Origin: Mobilitalea sp.
GTDB taxonomy: Bacteria; Bacillota_A; Clostridia; Lachnospirales; Lachnospiraceae
Direction: 5' to 3'
DNA length: 34,378 nucleotides
Assembly (NCBI GenBank): GCA_029974875.1
Contig: JARKQP010000249.1
Location: 1 to 34,378 of the forward strand
The stretch's first letter is position 1, and every line of letters starts with the position of its first letter. The notes beneath the pieces were generated by a model, which saw only the letters and a program-made list of their open reading frames with translations, did not search any database and was not told where the DNA came from. Made by a program: the position numbers and the translations under genes. This document shows positions 23,412 through 31,898 of this stretch, piece by piece.

Positions 23412-24584
23412 TTACCGGTATGACCTTTTTAAGATTGCCACGCAATCGTCATTAGACAACTGGACACGGTCACACCCGAACAGCCCACCCATGGTGTCCC
23501 GTGCATTCTGTGCCATTGCTGGGAATTCATCGGGCCGAATTCCATAATCGGACATTTTCAAATCAGCAACACCGCAGTCCTCCTGCAGCTTTATAAGAGC
23601 AGTAATGAAGTCCATCGGCTCAGCCGCACCCTTCATACCGAGAACCTGCGCCATGCGTACAAAGCGTTCATCACAGGCATGCTTCTCAATAAAATGTGTA
23701 AAATATGCTTTGGAAATCATAATCAGTCCTGCACCATGGGGCAGCTCATGATGATATGCGCTCATGGCATGCTCCAAGGAGTGTTCGCTAGTGCATGCGC
23801 TAATGGTCATGACCACACCTGAAAGAGTATTGGCAAAGGCAACATGCTCACGTGCTTCCATATCGGAGCCATCTTTTACTGCGCGAGGCAGGTAAGTTCC
23901 GATGTTCTCAATGGCGGTGAGGGCATACATATCCCCCATCAGATTGGCGACTGCTGAGATATAACATTCCACGCTATGGAACAGGGCATCAAAGCCTTGC
24001 AGTGCAGTAAACCTTGGCGGTACGGTTTTCATTAGTTCAGGATCAACAATAGCAATCCGTGGGAACAGGGAATCGTACCCGCCAAATCCAATTTTCTCAC
24101 TGGTTTCCTCGTTGGAAATGACGCCATACTGGTCAACCTCGCTGCCGGTTCCTGCCGTAGAAGTAATGGCGATAATGGGGAGCGGTTCCTTGGTCAGGGG
24201 CTTGCCCTTGCCGGTGCCGCCAGAGATATAATCCCACAGGTCACCGTCATTCGTTGCCATCGCCGCAATCGCTTTCGATGCGTCCATCACACTGCCGCCG
24301 CCAAGGGCAACGATAAAATCACAGTTATTTTCACGCGCACAGGTTGCTCCATCCATAACGGTGGATTTCAAGGGATTTGCCATAATACGGTCAAAAACCA
24401 CAGATTCCACACCCGCCTGCTTTAGCTGTTCTTCTGTTTTAGCAAGGGAACCATTGGTTTTTGTAGATTTGCCATCAGAAATAACAATCAGCGCCTTTTT
24501 TCCTGGCATCTGCTGATTACGCAGATTGTCTAACTGACCCTGGCCAAATAAAATTCTTGTAGGTACATACATTTGAAAACTCAT
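23412..24584 (-). CDS. Iron-containing alcohol dehydrogenase
   Basis: This 390-residue type III alcohol dehydrogenase begins MSFQMYVPTRILFGQGQL, carries the NAD(P) motif ALGGGSVMDASKAIA, and has the metal-site blocks FDALFHSVECYIS and EHSLEHAMSAYHHELPHG, with the usual Asp and His ligands visible. It interconverts an alcohol and an aldehyde. I use ATG 24584 because it matches the usual family start; ATG 24605 would add seven residues, and neither has a strong ribosome site. It is the first gene of the stress operon and is driven by an AdhR-like MerR promoter shared with the divergent regulator gene. Removal of toxic aldehydes is the best-supported role; butanol-type fermentation is an alternative. 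Confidence 0.92.
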   Translation of the reverse strand: MSFQMYVPTRILFGQGQLDNLRNQQMPGKKALIVISDGKSTKTNGSLAKTEEQLKQAGVESVVFDRIMANPLKSTVMDGATCARENNCDFIVALGGGSVMDASKAIAAMATNDGDLWDYISGGTGKGKPLTKEPLPIIAITSTAGTGSEVDQYGVISNEETSEKIGFGGYDSLFPRIAIVDPELMKTVPPRFTALQGFDALFHSVECYISAVANLMGDMYALTAIENIGTYLPRAVKDGSDMEAREHVAFANTLSGVVMTISACTSEHSLEHAMSAYHHELPHGAGLIMISKAYFTHFIEKHACDERFVRMAQVLGMKGAAEPMDFITALIKLQEDCGVADLKMSDYGIRPDEFPAMAQNARDTMGGLFGCDRVQLSNDDCVAILKRSYR

Positions 24585-24616
24585 TTTAACACCCGTGCCT
24601 TTCATTTTTTTGATGA

Positions 24617-24678
24617 CCTATTCAAAAAATGAATAGGCCTGAATAAGAAAGTTGAAAATGTTCTTTTTTCAACCTTTC
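24617..24678. other. Two hairpins in the Fe-ADH leader
   Basis: CCTATTC/GAATAGG (24617-24623, 24631-24637) and GAAAGTTGAAAA/TTTTCAACCTTTC (24647-24658, 24666-24678) lie between the promoter and the Fe-ADH start. Leader structure affecting translation is possible; neither resembles a riboswitch known to me. Confidence 0.4.
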
Positions 24679-24737
24679 TTCCTCCTGGTTGACGAATAGA
24701 TTACTTCCGGTTATAATACAACTACAACTTAAATATA

Positions 24738-24768
24738 AGAATACAACTTAAACTTAACTTTAAGTCAA
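24738..24768 (-). promoter_or_regulatory. AdhR-type MerR promoter/operator of the Fe-ADH operon
   Basis: Minus strand: TTGACT (24763-24768), 19-bp spacer, TATTCT (24738-24743). The spacer region contains CTTAAAGTTAAGTTTAAG (24747-24764 on the plus strand reads CTTAAACTTAACTTTAAG). This is close to the CTTAAAG-N4-CTTTAAG operator described for B. subtilis AdhR, differing at one base. Confidence 0.75.
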
Positions 24769-24870
24769 GGGGAAATTGAAAAACTATTGAAAAACTTTTA
24801 TAAAACTTTTTGAAAATTTTTGTAAAAGCTTTTGATTTTGATTTTTTACCAAGAGAGGATAAAAAAACCG

Positions 24871-25329
24871 ATGCTATATACAGTGGGTGAAATGGCAAAA
24901 AAATTAAATGTGGCTCCCTCCACTCTGCGATATTATGACAGGGAAGGCTTACTCCCTTTCGTGGAGCGTTCCAGTGGTGGTATCCGGATGTTCAATGATT
25001 CCGATTTTGAATATCTGTCCACCATTGAATGCCTAAAAAAAACCGGAATGCCGATTAAGGATATTAAAACCTTTATCGACTGGTGTATCAAAGGCGACAC
25101 TACTATAGAACAGCGGCTGGCTTTGATTGATAAGCAGCGCGAATCTGTACTGAAGCAAATGGAGCAAATGCAGGAGACACTTGACATGCTGAACTATAAG
25201 CACTGGTATTATGAAACTGCGAAGAAGGCTGGTACTTGTGCTGTACACGCATCTATGGAAGAAAATAAGGTGCCAAAGGAATTTCGTAATGTACGTGAAA
25301 AAGCAAAAGGATTATCAGAAATTAGGTAA
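24871..25329 (+). CDS. MerR-family regulator, AdhR-like
   Basis: The 152-residue protein has a MerR winged helix at the N-terminus (YTVGEMAKKLNVAPSTLRYYDREGLLP), a second helix pair (GGIRMFNDSDFEYLSTIECLKKTGMP), and a long C-terminal dimerisation helix (about 85-120). Cys54, in IECLKKTG, is at the position of the thiol sensor Cys52 of B. subtilis AdhR, which responds to formaldehyde, methylglyoxal and other electrophiles. The short tail with one further Cys is not of the metal-binding type. The start is ATG 24871 with AGAGGA about 11 bases upstream. It is divergent from the Fe-ADH operon and should activate that operon through the 19-bp-spacer promoter. Confidence 0.88.
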   Translation: MLYTVGEMAKKLNVAPSTLRYYDREGLLPFVERSSGGIRMFNDSDFEYLSTIECLKKTGMPIKDIKTFIDWCIKGDTTIEQRLALIDKQRESVLKQMEQMQETLDMLNYKHWYYETAKKAGTCAVHASMEENKVPKEFRNVREKAKGLSEIR

Positions 25330-25361
25330 AAATCCCCTGTTTGCCAATTATATTATGAAGT

Positions 25362-26252
25362 TTAGGGTAATTGCAACATTCTATATCTTTCACGATAAGC
25401 TTTAGGTGTCAGCCCCGTTACTTTACGAAAAACCTGGGTAAAATAGCTCGCACTCTGAAAGCCGCAAGACATGGCTATCTCACAAATTGACCCATAAGTA
25501 TTACGGAGCATTTCGCAGCTTTTCTGTATGCGGTAGTTTGTCAAATACGTATTAGGTGACTGTTTAATATATTTACTGAAAAGCTCATAGCATTTACTTC
25601 GACAAATGCTTGCTGCAGCTGCAACATCATTTAAAGAAATTTCGCTGTCATAATTTTTATGAATAAATCCAGTCATTTTCAATACAGTCAACTGATCGGC
25701 ATTGTTTTTTTGATTGGTCTCAACGGTCTTAATTTTATCTGCAGTAATTGAGCTCACCAGCGCAGCGAGGGATATAGCCTTAAGAAAATCTATGTTCTGC
25801 TGAGTCAATTCCTCATGAACTTTTTTAATCGCTTGAAATAATTCTTCATGCCAACCATCGCACCCTGTTAAAATTATAAAATCCTGGCCTGAAGTACTGA
25901 ATTTTTCCTCAAAAAAAGTGTTAACAGATTGCAATCCAGTACAAAAAAGTGCTGGATTTATTGTCATGACCAAATATCTGCAATCCTTATTATTGTGGCA
26001 ATAGTGATAATGCAGACGTTTGTTGTTTATAAATAGGCCTTGTCCCTTTTGAACTTCAAAGGTTTTGCCATTAACATTATAAACCATTTCCCCGTCCAGT
26101 ATCAGGCTGAACTCTAAATCCTGATGCCAATGGCAAGCTGCCTCGTACTTGTGGAAATGCTTTATCGAGCCTACCCCCACATACAACGGGAAGTCTGGCA
26201 CATTGTACGGTATACGTTCTGATAAATCAGAAAGAACATCTAATTGAAACAT
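25362..26252 (-). CDS. AraC-family transcriptional regulator with cupin sensor domain
   Basis: This 296-residue protein has an N-terminal cupin-like sensing barrel (about 30-110; HWHQDLEFSLILDGE, VNGKTFEVQKGQGLFIN) and a C-terminal pair of helix-turn-helix motifs (about 195-290; LNDVAAAASICRSKCYELFSKY, then ICEIAMSCGFQSASYFTQVFRK). AraC proteins of this type bind small molecules and activate nearby genes. It ends 32 bp from the convergent MerR gene and starts 109 bp from the divergent MATE exporter, so control of the exporter and the kinase behind it is likely. GGAGG lies about 11 bases upstream of its ATG. Confidence 0.9.
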   Translation of the reverse strand: MFQLDVLSDLSERIPYNVPDFPLYVGVGSIKHFHKYEAACHWHQDLEFSLILDGEMVYNVNGKTFEVQKGQGLFINNKRLHYHYCHNNKDCRYLVMTINPALFCTGLQSVNTFFEEKFSTSGQDFIILTGCDGWHEELFQAIKKVHEELTQQNIDFLKAISLAALVSSITADKIKTVETNQKNNADQLTVLKMTGFIHKNYDSEISLNDVAAAASICRSKCYELFSKYIKQSPNTYLTNYRIQKSCEMLRNTYGSICEIAMSCGFQSASYFTQVFRKVTGLTPKAYRERYRMLQLP

Positions 26253-26298
26253 TGAACTTATGCCTCCGCGGACGATTTTAACATAACTTTATATGATT

Positions 26299-26327
26299 TT
26301 GATAGAATTTTCAATGAGAAATATATA
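26299..26327 (+). promoter_or_regulatory. Probable promoter of the MATE-APH operon
   Basis: TTGATA (26299-26304), 17-bp spacer, TATATA (26322-26327), 34 bases before the ATG. Confidence 0.45.
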
Positions 26328-26361
26328 ATATTAATAGTATCTTTAATGAAGGAGGTGAGAT

Positions 26362-27693
26362 ATGGCAAAATACTCTGCGGATAAATTAGGAGCAGACCCA
26401 ATCCCAAAATTACTGGCAAGCATGAGTTTACAGACAACGCTTTCTCTCCTGCTATACAGCTTCTACAACATGACCGATACTTTCTTTTTATCAAGAGGAG
26501 TTAGTGCATACGCTGCTGGTGGTGCGGCACTGACGGGGCCGGTTATGATGGTTTTGGGGTCAATCAGTACAACCGTAGGAACTGGTGGCGCTTCGATTAT
26601 TTCCCGTGCATTAGGGAAAGCTGACAAGGAGAGAGCTGCCCAGACTGCCGCAAATGTTTTTCTCGTTTTTTGGATCATATCACTTTCTTTTACCTTGCTA
26701 GGACTTATGTTTTTAACACCTATCTTAAAAACCCTTGGTGCAGATGAAATTTTAATGCCATATGCCAAGGATTATGCAACAATAATACTTGCAGGAGCAA
26801 TTACATCAACAGGCTTTTCATCACTAATAAGAGCCGAGGGAAACACCAAATTTTCACTATACATATGGATTATTCCCGTACTAATAAATTTAGTTTTTGA
26901 CCCTGTGTTTATCTTTGCATGCGGGTGGGGTGTAAAAGGAGCTGCTGCCGCAACGGTGCTTGCTCAATCGGTATCTGCCGGAATGAGCATTTACTATTTC
27001 TTCTTTTCCAAACGGGAGGCATACGCCATAGGGCGCAGGCACTTTCGGATTAAGTGGACAGCTTTTGGAGAAATATTGTCTATTGGCTCACCATCGTTGA
27101 TTTCTCAGATAACCATGAGTTTCTTTGTTGCGGTAATAAACAAAATGCTTTTTGCTGTTGGCGGTGCTGATGCTATCACGGCATATGGCATTGTTTCCCG
27201 GATACAAGGCTTTTTAGTGCTTCCCCAAAATGGAATCGTACAAGGCTTACAGCCTATAGTTGGTTACAATTTCTCATCAGGAAATTATAAACGGCTTAAA
27301 AAAGCCTTTTGGTTATCTGTCACTTCAAGCTCAGTTTACGGGGTCTTAATCCTCTTAATCAGTGTCTTTGGAGCAGGCTTGCTTATGGGGATATTTGTTT
27401 CAGAAGCAAGCATACTTACCTTAGGTACATCCATTCTATCTATCATAGCTTTTGGTTTCCCGTTCAAAGGGATACCAGTGCTTGTATCAGCGATGTATCA
27501 ATCTATGGGAAAGCCTGTAATATCGATTGTCCTGTTACTATTCGGTATTTTTGCAATACAGTTGCCACTCATATTTATATCCAGCCACTTTTTTGGGATC
27601 AGTGGATTGTGGTATTCGTTCTGCATCTCAGACTTAGTATTAGGCATTATTTCTCTAAGCCTGGTGGTATTGAGTTATAAAAAATTAATTTAA
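26362..27693 (+). CDS. MATE-family multidrug/cation efflux protein
   Basis: This 443-residue membrane protein has about 12 hydrophobic spans arranged as two similar halves. The N-terminal half shows FYNMTDTFFLSRG and GTGGASIISRALGK, the blocks typical of MATE exporters; the second half repeats the pattern (ISQITMSFFVAVINKMLF, GIVSRIQGFLVLPQNGIVQG). It exports drugs or metabolites against a Na+ or H+ gradient. A perfect AAGGAGGTGAG stands just ahead of the ATG. An APH-like kinase gene follows after 11 bp, so exporter and modifying enzyme may form a small resistance module controlled by the divergent AraC protein. Confidence 0.93.
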   Translation: MAKYSADKLGADPIPKLLASMSLQTTLSLLLYSFYNMTDTFFLSRGVSAYAAGGAALTGPVMMVLGSISTTVGTGGASIISRALGKADKERAAQTAANVFLVFWIISLSFTLLGLMFLTPILKTLGADEILMPYAKDYATIILAGAITSTGFSSLIRAEGNTKFSLYIWIIPVLINLVFDPVFIFACGWGVKGAAAATVLAQSVSAGMSIYYFFFSKREAYAIGRRHFRIKWTAFGEILSIGSPSLISQITMSFFVAVINKMLFAVGGADAITAYGIVSRIQGFLVLPQNGIVQGLQPIVGYNFSSGNYKRLKKAFWLSVTSSSVYGVLILLISVFGAGLLMGIFVSEASILTLGTSILSIIAFGFPFKGIPVLVSAMYQSMGKPVISIVLLLFGIFAIQLPLIFISSHFFGISGLWYSFCISDLVLGIISLSLVVLSYKKLI

Positions 27694-27704
27694 GGAGTGT
27701 AGCT

Positions 27705-28730
27705 ATGGTTAGCAAAACAAAAAGCATTTTAAGCCATGAGGTTATTGAGACACTTGTGCGCACAAATTTTGGTGAACAAGCCGCTGTTTCATCTACAGAG
27801 GAATTTTCAGAGGGACTTTTCAATGCAGTCTATGGGATCAAGTTTGTACATCCTGTTAATGGATATAACGAAGTTGTCCTAAAGGTCGGGGTTGACCCTG
27901 ACAAATACGTCCTTACCTATGAAAAGGATATCATGAAAGCTGAGGTGGCCGTATATCAAAAGCTTGAGCAAAATGGTGTTCCTGTGCCAAAGGTACTATA
28001 CGAGGATTTTAGCCGCCTTCATGTTGCTTGTGACTATTTTTTTATGGAAAGACTTTGTGGAGCCACTTGGGATAAGCTAAAAAAAGAAATTTCCCCAGAA
28101 AACGAAGAACAGCTTCAATTTCAATTAGGCAGATATTCCGCAATGATTCATAGCATAAAGGGCGAATATTTTGGATACATAAAAGAGGACAAGGCCTATC
28201 AGTTTGAGACATGGCAGGAAGCTTTTAAGTCTTTTATCCACAACATTATAGATGATGGAAGAAAGGGTAACGTAGATTTGCCCTATGATGAAATTCTTGA
28301 TACCTTCAACCCCCTTTGGCCTTTGCTTGACGAAGTGAAAGAGCCTTCGCTAGTCAACTATGATATGTGGGGTAAAAACATTTTACTTGCCAAGAGAAAT
28401 GGTACCTATGTAATAGATGGAATCATCGACCATGAACGTGCTTTTTATGGCGACCCATTGGCTGAGTTCATTTCTACCATAACAATTTGCGGGGAGCTTA
28501 CAAAGGCACTTGCTTTTCAAAAAGGCTATGCGGAAGTTGCCGGTGACTTTTTTCCTTTAAGCAGAAATGGGCAGATACGTTTTGCTATGTATAATGTTTA
28601 TATGGGTTTATTAATGGGTGTTGAGATCTATCGTTATGAAGAATCGGATATCCCTAAATTTTTGGGAATGAGCAGATATGTCATTTCTGAAGGATTGGGA
28701 AAGATTAAGGAGTTAGCAGATATTTTATAA
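27705..28730 (+). CDS. Aminoglycoside phosphotransferase (APH)-like small-molecule kinase
   Basis: The product has 341 residues and a protein-kinase-like fold: an N-lobe with VVLKVG (ATP-binding Lys60), a linker FFMERLCG, the Brenner-type catalytic motif NYDMWGKNIL (catalytic Asp220, Asn225) and the metal-binding Asp242 in IIDHERAFYGDP. The His that often precedes the catalytic Asp by two residues is Asn here, a substitution also seen in other Gram-positive members of this family. It probably phosphorylates a small hydroxyl compound; antibiotic resistance is possible but not shown. AGGAGTG lies before its ATG and it is co-transcribed with the MATE gene. Confidence 0.85.
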   Translation: MVSKTKSILSHEVIETLVRTNFGEQAAVSSTEEFSEGLFNAVYGIKFVHPVNGYNEVVLKVGVDPDKYVLTYEKDIMKAEVAVYQKLEQNGVPVPKVLYEDFSRLHVACDYFFMERLCGATWDKLKKEISPENEEQLQFQLGRYSAMIHSIKGEYFGYIKEDKAYQFETWQEAFKSFIHNIIDDGRKGNVDLPYDEILDTFNPLWPLLDEVKEPSLVNYDMWGKNILLAKRNGTYVIDGIIDHERAFYGDPLAEFISTITICGELTKALAFQKGYAEVAGDFFPLSRNGQIRFAMYNVYMGLLMGVEIYRYEESDIPKFLGMSRYVISEGLGKIKELADIL

Positions 28731-28763
28731 ATATCATAACTAATAATGGAGTAAAGGCTATGG

Positions 28764-28828
28764 CTTATGCTTCGGATAATCGGAGGCGGGAGTAATTAAC
28801 TCCCGTCCTCTCACTGTAACAGCATAAG
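28764..28828. terminator. Nested hairpin between convergent genes
   Basis: Outer arms CTTATGCT/AGCATAAG (28764-28771, 28821-28828) enclose a GC-rich stem CGGGAGT/ACTCCCG (28787-28793, 28799-28805). It has no long T-run, but it lies exactly between the convergent APH-like and GGDEF-EAL genes and probably stops both transcripts. Confidence 0.5.
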
Positions 28829-28868
28829 TTCTTTATGGCACTATCTATTATTGCCTTCCCATAAACCA

Positions 28869-31616
28869 CTATTTCATATTTACCGTTTCCCTTTTTCCGG
28901 CAAGCAGCTCCTCAATCTGCCCGACAGGAAGCGGCTTACTGTAATAATACCCCTGAATCATGTCACACTTCTTATCCGCCAGATAATCTACCTGCTCCTT
29001 CTCTTCAACCCCTTCCGCAATGACCTTCATTCCCAGCTTGTGGGCTATTGATATGATCTCACTTAAGATCAGGGTTTTAGAAGAGCGCCTGTTTATTTCA
29101 TCAATAAAGCTTTTATCGATCTTTACCGTTGTGATCGGAAGATGCTGCAGGTAATTGAGGGAAGAATACCCTGTACCAAAGTCATCAAGTGCAATATCGA
29201 TCCCTATCCTTCGGATGCGGTCCAGAGTTTCGATGCTTGCATGTATGGATTGCATGAAATTACTCTCCGTAACCTCAATATGTAAATACCGTGGATCCAG
29301 ACCTGTTCTTTGCAGGATTTCCTCCAGCTCAGGAATAAAATCCCTGTCCTCCAACTGGAGCTCTGAAACATTTACTGCGATTGGCAGCTTCCATAGCCCC
29401 TTCTCCTGCCATTCCTTGCTCTGGCGGCAGACCTGCTCCATTACCCAACTGCCGATTTCCCGGATCAGCCCCGTCTCCTCCGCTACAGGAATGAACTCGT
29501 CCGGTGATATCATGCCCTTATGGGGGTGGTACCAACGGATCAGCGCTTCCATGCCGGCAATGCTTTCCCCTGCCACGCTATAGTAGGGCTGGTAATAGAT
29601 CTCAAATTCCTGCCTTTCAATGGCTTTTCGTATGCTCTGCTCAAGATCTGACCTTGCCTCAACCCGATGGAGCATCTCCTCATGGAAAAACTTATACTTT
29701 CCTTTTCCGGCTGCCTTCGCCACATACATTGCGGCATCTGCACTCTTTAGGATTTTCTGGACATCCGTTCCGTCCTCCGGCAGTACTGTAATGCCGATGC
29801 TGGCAGATACATAGGTCTCACATCCCTGAAGGTGCCATTCCCTTAGCAGCAGCCCCAGAATTCTGTCGGCCCAAACCGTGATCTCTTCCCTGTCCTCTAT
29901 CTTATCCACGATTATGATGAATTCATCCCCACCTACACGGAATACATAATAGCTGTCCTGCTTCAGCAGCAGCAATTCCTCGGCAATTGACTGTAATAAC
30001 AGATCCCCGTAGGAATGCCCCAAGGTGTCGTTAATATGCTTAAAATTGTCCAGATCCATATAATACAGGGCCGCCAGGTATTTCGTGCCGGAGACCGCAC
30101 TTAGGATCTGCTCCATTTTCTCACCTAAGAATACCCGGTTAGGCAGGTTCGTAAGGTAATCATAATATGCCAGGCGGAAAATTCTGTCCTCATATCTCCT
30201 GTGCTCATTGACATCACTAATGGAGCCCGCCATACGTATGATATTACCGCCGTCATCCCTGACCGGCTTACCTTTCACGATTACCCAGATATATTCCTCC
30301 TGGTGGACAAGCTGGAACTCAACAGCATAATTCTCTTCCCCGCGCTTTTCGCATAATGAGAACTTTTCCTGGATTAGTGCTGCATCCTCCTTCCTGACCA
30401 TGCTGCCCCATTTCTTTGAAAATTCTTTGATGCTGGCCTCCTGGAAGCCGAAGCGGTTTGCCCATTTTTCAGAAAGATACATCACATCCGTGGTCAAATC
30501 CAAATCAAATAATCCGTCATTTGCACACTCCGCAATGAGGCGGTACCTTTCCTCGCTGGCCTCCAGCTCCTTTTTAGACGCATCAATTTCTTCACATTGA
30601 GCCTGGATCTCCTCCATCTGTGCCTGAATTTCTTCATACTGCGCCTGGATTTCTTCATATTGGGCCTGGAGGATTTCATGGGCTTCTTCTAATTCATGGT
30701 TTACGTTCTTTAGCTTGGTATAATTAATGGAAAGCCTTTTCTTTAAAAAATCAATATACATCTTCATCGCCGCAATAACCAAAAGGATGCTTACTCCTGC
30801 TACGGAGATTATGGCAATGATTTTTAATCTCTGGCTTTCCAGGTAATACTGTGAATGGCTGTAAAAATACTTCATATAGATTTCATCAAAAACGCCGTTA
30901 CTCTTAAGCTCTTTAATTCTCTTGTTCATATATTCCACTAGCTCCGGCCTGCTTTTGCTTACCGCATAGGCATGGGGCAAGGGATACAGACCCTCGAGCT
31001 GTGCAATGATGGAGCCTTTATGGTTGGAGGCAACCAGGGCACTGTCCATCAGCCAGTGATCTTCAAAAATCACGTCGATAACACCATTGTCCAAGGCCAC
31101 TAAAGCCTGGTTCATATCCTCATAGACAGTATAATTTGTTATTTTCAGGTCATTTTTCAAAATTTCTTCCGTATAGTAGCCCTTTCCAATACCAATTGAC
31201 AGCTCCTGCAAATCCTCTAAGTCAATTTTCCGGAAATTAGGGCGTGTATAGACAGATACGCTAGAGTAAAATATGGTGTCTGTAAACAACAGGCTCTTCT
31301 TTCTTTCCTCCGTAACGGCTATGATTCCGGCAATATCTGTTTTTCCCTCCAGGACTCTTTCATAAACCTTGTCCCAGGTGTCGTAGGAATACCGCACATC
31401 ATAATCCCTGGAATTGAAAATCAGGTTTGTAAAATCCGGGTCAAATCCATAGATACGGTTATTATTGGAATAAGTCAAGGGCGGATAGTTCTTATCTACC
31501 TGATAGATTACTTCCTTATTACCGGAAGCTGCCGCCGGATACCCCGGTATAAGAATTAAGCAGCAAATACTTATTAATATGAATTTTTTCCCTAGATTTG
31601 AGATTCTATTTTTCAT
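28869..31616 (-). CDS. Membrane sensor with SBP3, PAS, GGDEF and EAL domains (c-di-GMP turnover)
   Basis: The 915-residue protein has a signal segment (about 11-30), an extracellular family-3 solute-binding domain (about 35-255; DKNYPPLTY, GFDPDFTNLIF), a membrane span (265-285), a coiled coil built of heptads QAQ(Y/M/C)EEI (316-343), a PAS domain (about 355-475), a GGDEF domain with intact GGDEF at 562-566, and an EAL domain with EAL at 690-692, EVTES, DDFGTG (811-816) and Glu870. Both catalytic signatures are intact, so it could make and break c-di-GMP. The RxxD inhibitory site ahead of GGDEF is missing (LKQD). The SBP domain suggests that an extracellular amino acid or similar ligand sets the balance. 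It is a single-gene unit. Confidence 0.93.
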   Translation of the reverse strand: MKNRISNLGKKFILISICCLILIPGYPAAASGNKEVIYQVDKNYPPLTYSNNNRIYGFDPDFTNLIFNSRDYDVRYSYDTWDKVYERVLEGKTDIAGIIAVTEERKKSLLFTDTIFYSSVSVYTRPNFRKIDLEDLQELSIGIGKGYYTEEILKNDLKITNYTVYEDMNQALVALDNGVIDVIFEDHWLMDSALVASNHKGSIIAQLEGLYPLPHAYAVSKSRPELVEYMNKRIKELKSNGVFDEIYMKYFYSHSQYYLESQRLKIIAIISVAGVSILLVIAAMKMYIDFLKKRLSINYTKLKNVNHELEEAHEILQAQYEEIQAQYEEIQAQMEEIQAQCEEIDASKKELEASEERYRLIAECANDGLFDLDLTTDVMYLSEKWANRFGFQEASIKEFSKKWGSMVRKEDAALIQEKFSLCEKRGEENYAVEFQLVHQEEYIWVIVKGKPVRDDGGNIIRMAGSISDVNEHRRYEDRIFRLAYYDYLTNLPNRVFLGEKMEQILSAVSGTKYLAALYYMDLDNFKHINDTLGHSYGDLLLQSIAEELLLLKQDSYYVFRVGGDEFIIIVDKIEDREEITVWADRILGLLLREWHLQGCETYVSASIGITVLPEDGTDVQKILKSADAAMYVAKAAGKGKYKFFHEEMLHRVEARSDLEQSIRKAIERQEFEIYYQPYYSVAGESIAGMEALIRWYHPHKGMISPDEFIPVAEETGLIREIGSWVMEQVCRQSKEWQEKGLWKLPIAVNVSELQLEDRDFIPELEEILQRTGLDPRYLHIEVTESNFMQSIHASIETLDRIRRIGIDIALDDFGTGYSSLNYLQHLPITTVKIDKSFIDEINRRSSKTLILSEIISIAHKLGMKVIAEGVEEKEQVDYLADKKCDMIQGYYYSKPLPVGQIEELLAGKRETVNMK
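30588..30671 (-). repeat. 21-bp tandem repeats encoding coiled-coil heptads
   Basis: Four in-frame 21-bp units encode (L/I)QAQ(Y/M/C)EE, a signal-transmitting coiled coil between the membrane span and the PAS domain. Near-identical units could gain or lose copies by slippage. Confidence 0.75.
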
Positions 31617-31812
31617 ATGTCCTGCCCCTCTGATTGTTTAAATAGTCTTCCCTCTGCCTGATGTATCCTGATTAACAGAAACTTCCATCATTAGATATTA
31701 TAGAGTAATTTGTCGATATTTACAAGTGAAGATATTATTGGGGAACTCTTTCTGTTTAGGAAACGGCAGAGCTCCACTTATGTAAAACCAATGGGCAGCC
31801 TTAACTTATCCT

Positions 31813-31866
31813 GATAAAAAACAACTGGGATAGCAGCTCCTGCAAGGCAGAATTGATATCCCAGTT
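31813..31866 (-). terminator. Rho-independent terminator of the amidohydrolase operon
   Basis: Minus strand AACTGGGATA ... TATCCCAGTT (10-bp arms at 31823-31832 and 31857-31866, 24-base loop) followed by a TTTTTT run. It lies about 33 bases after the stop codon. Confidence 0.8.
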
Positions 31867-31898
31867 ACCGGAACATATTCTTTGTTCCCATCCTATAA

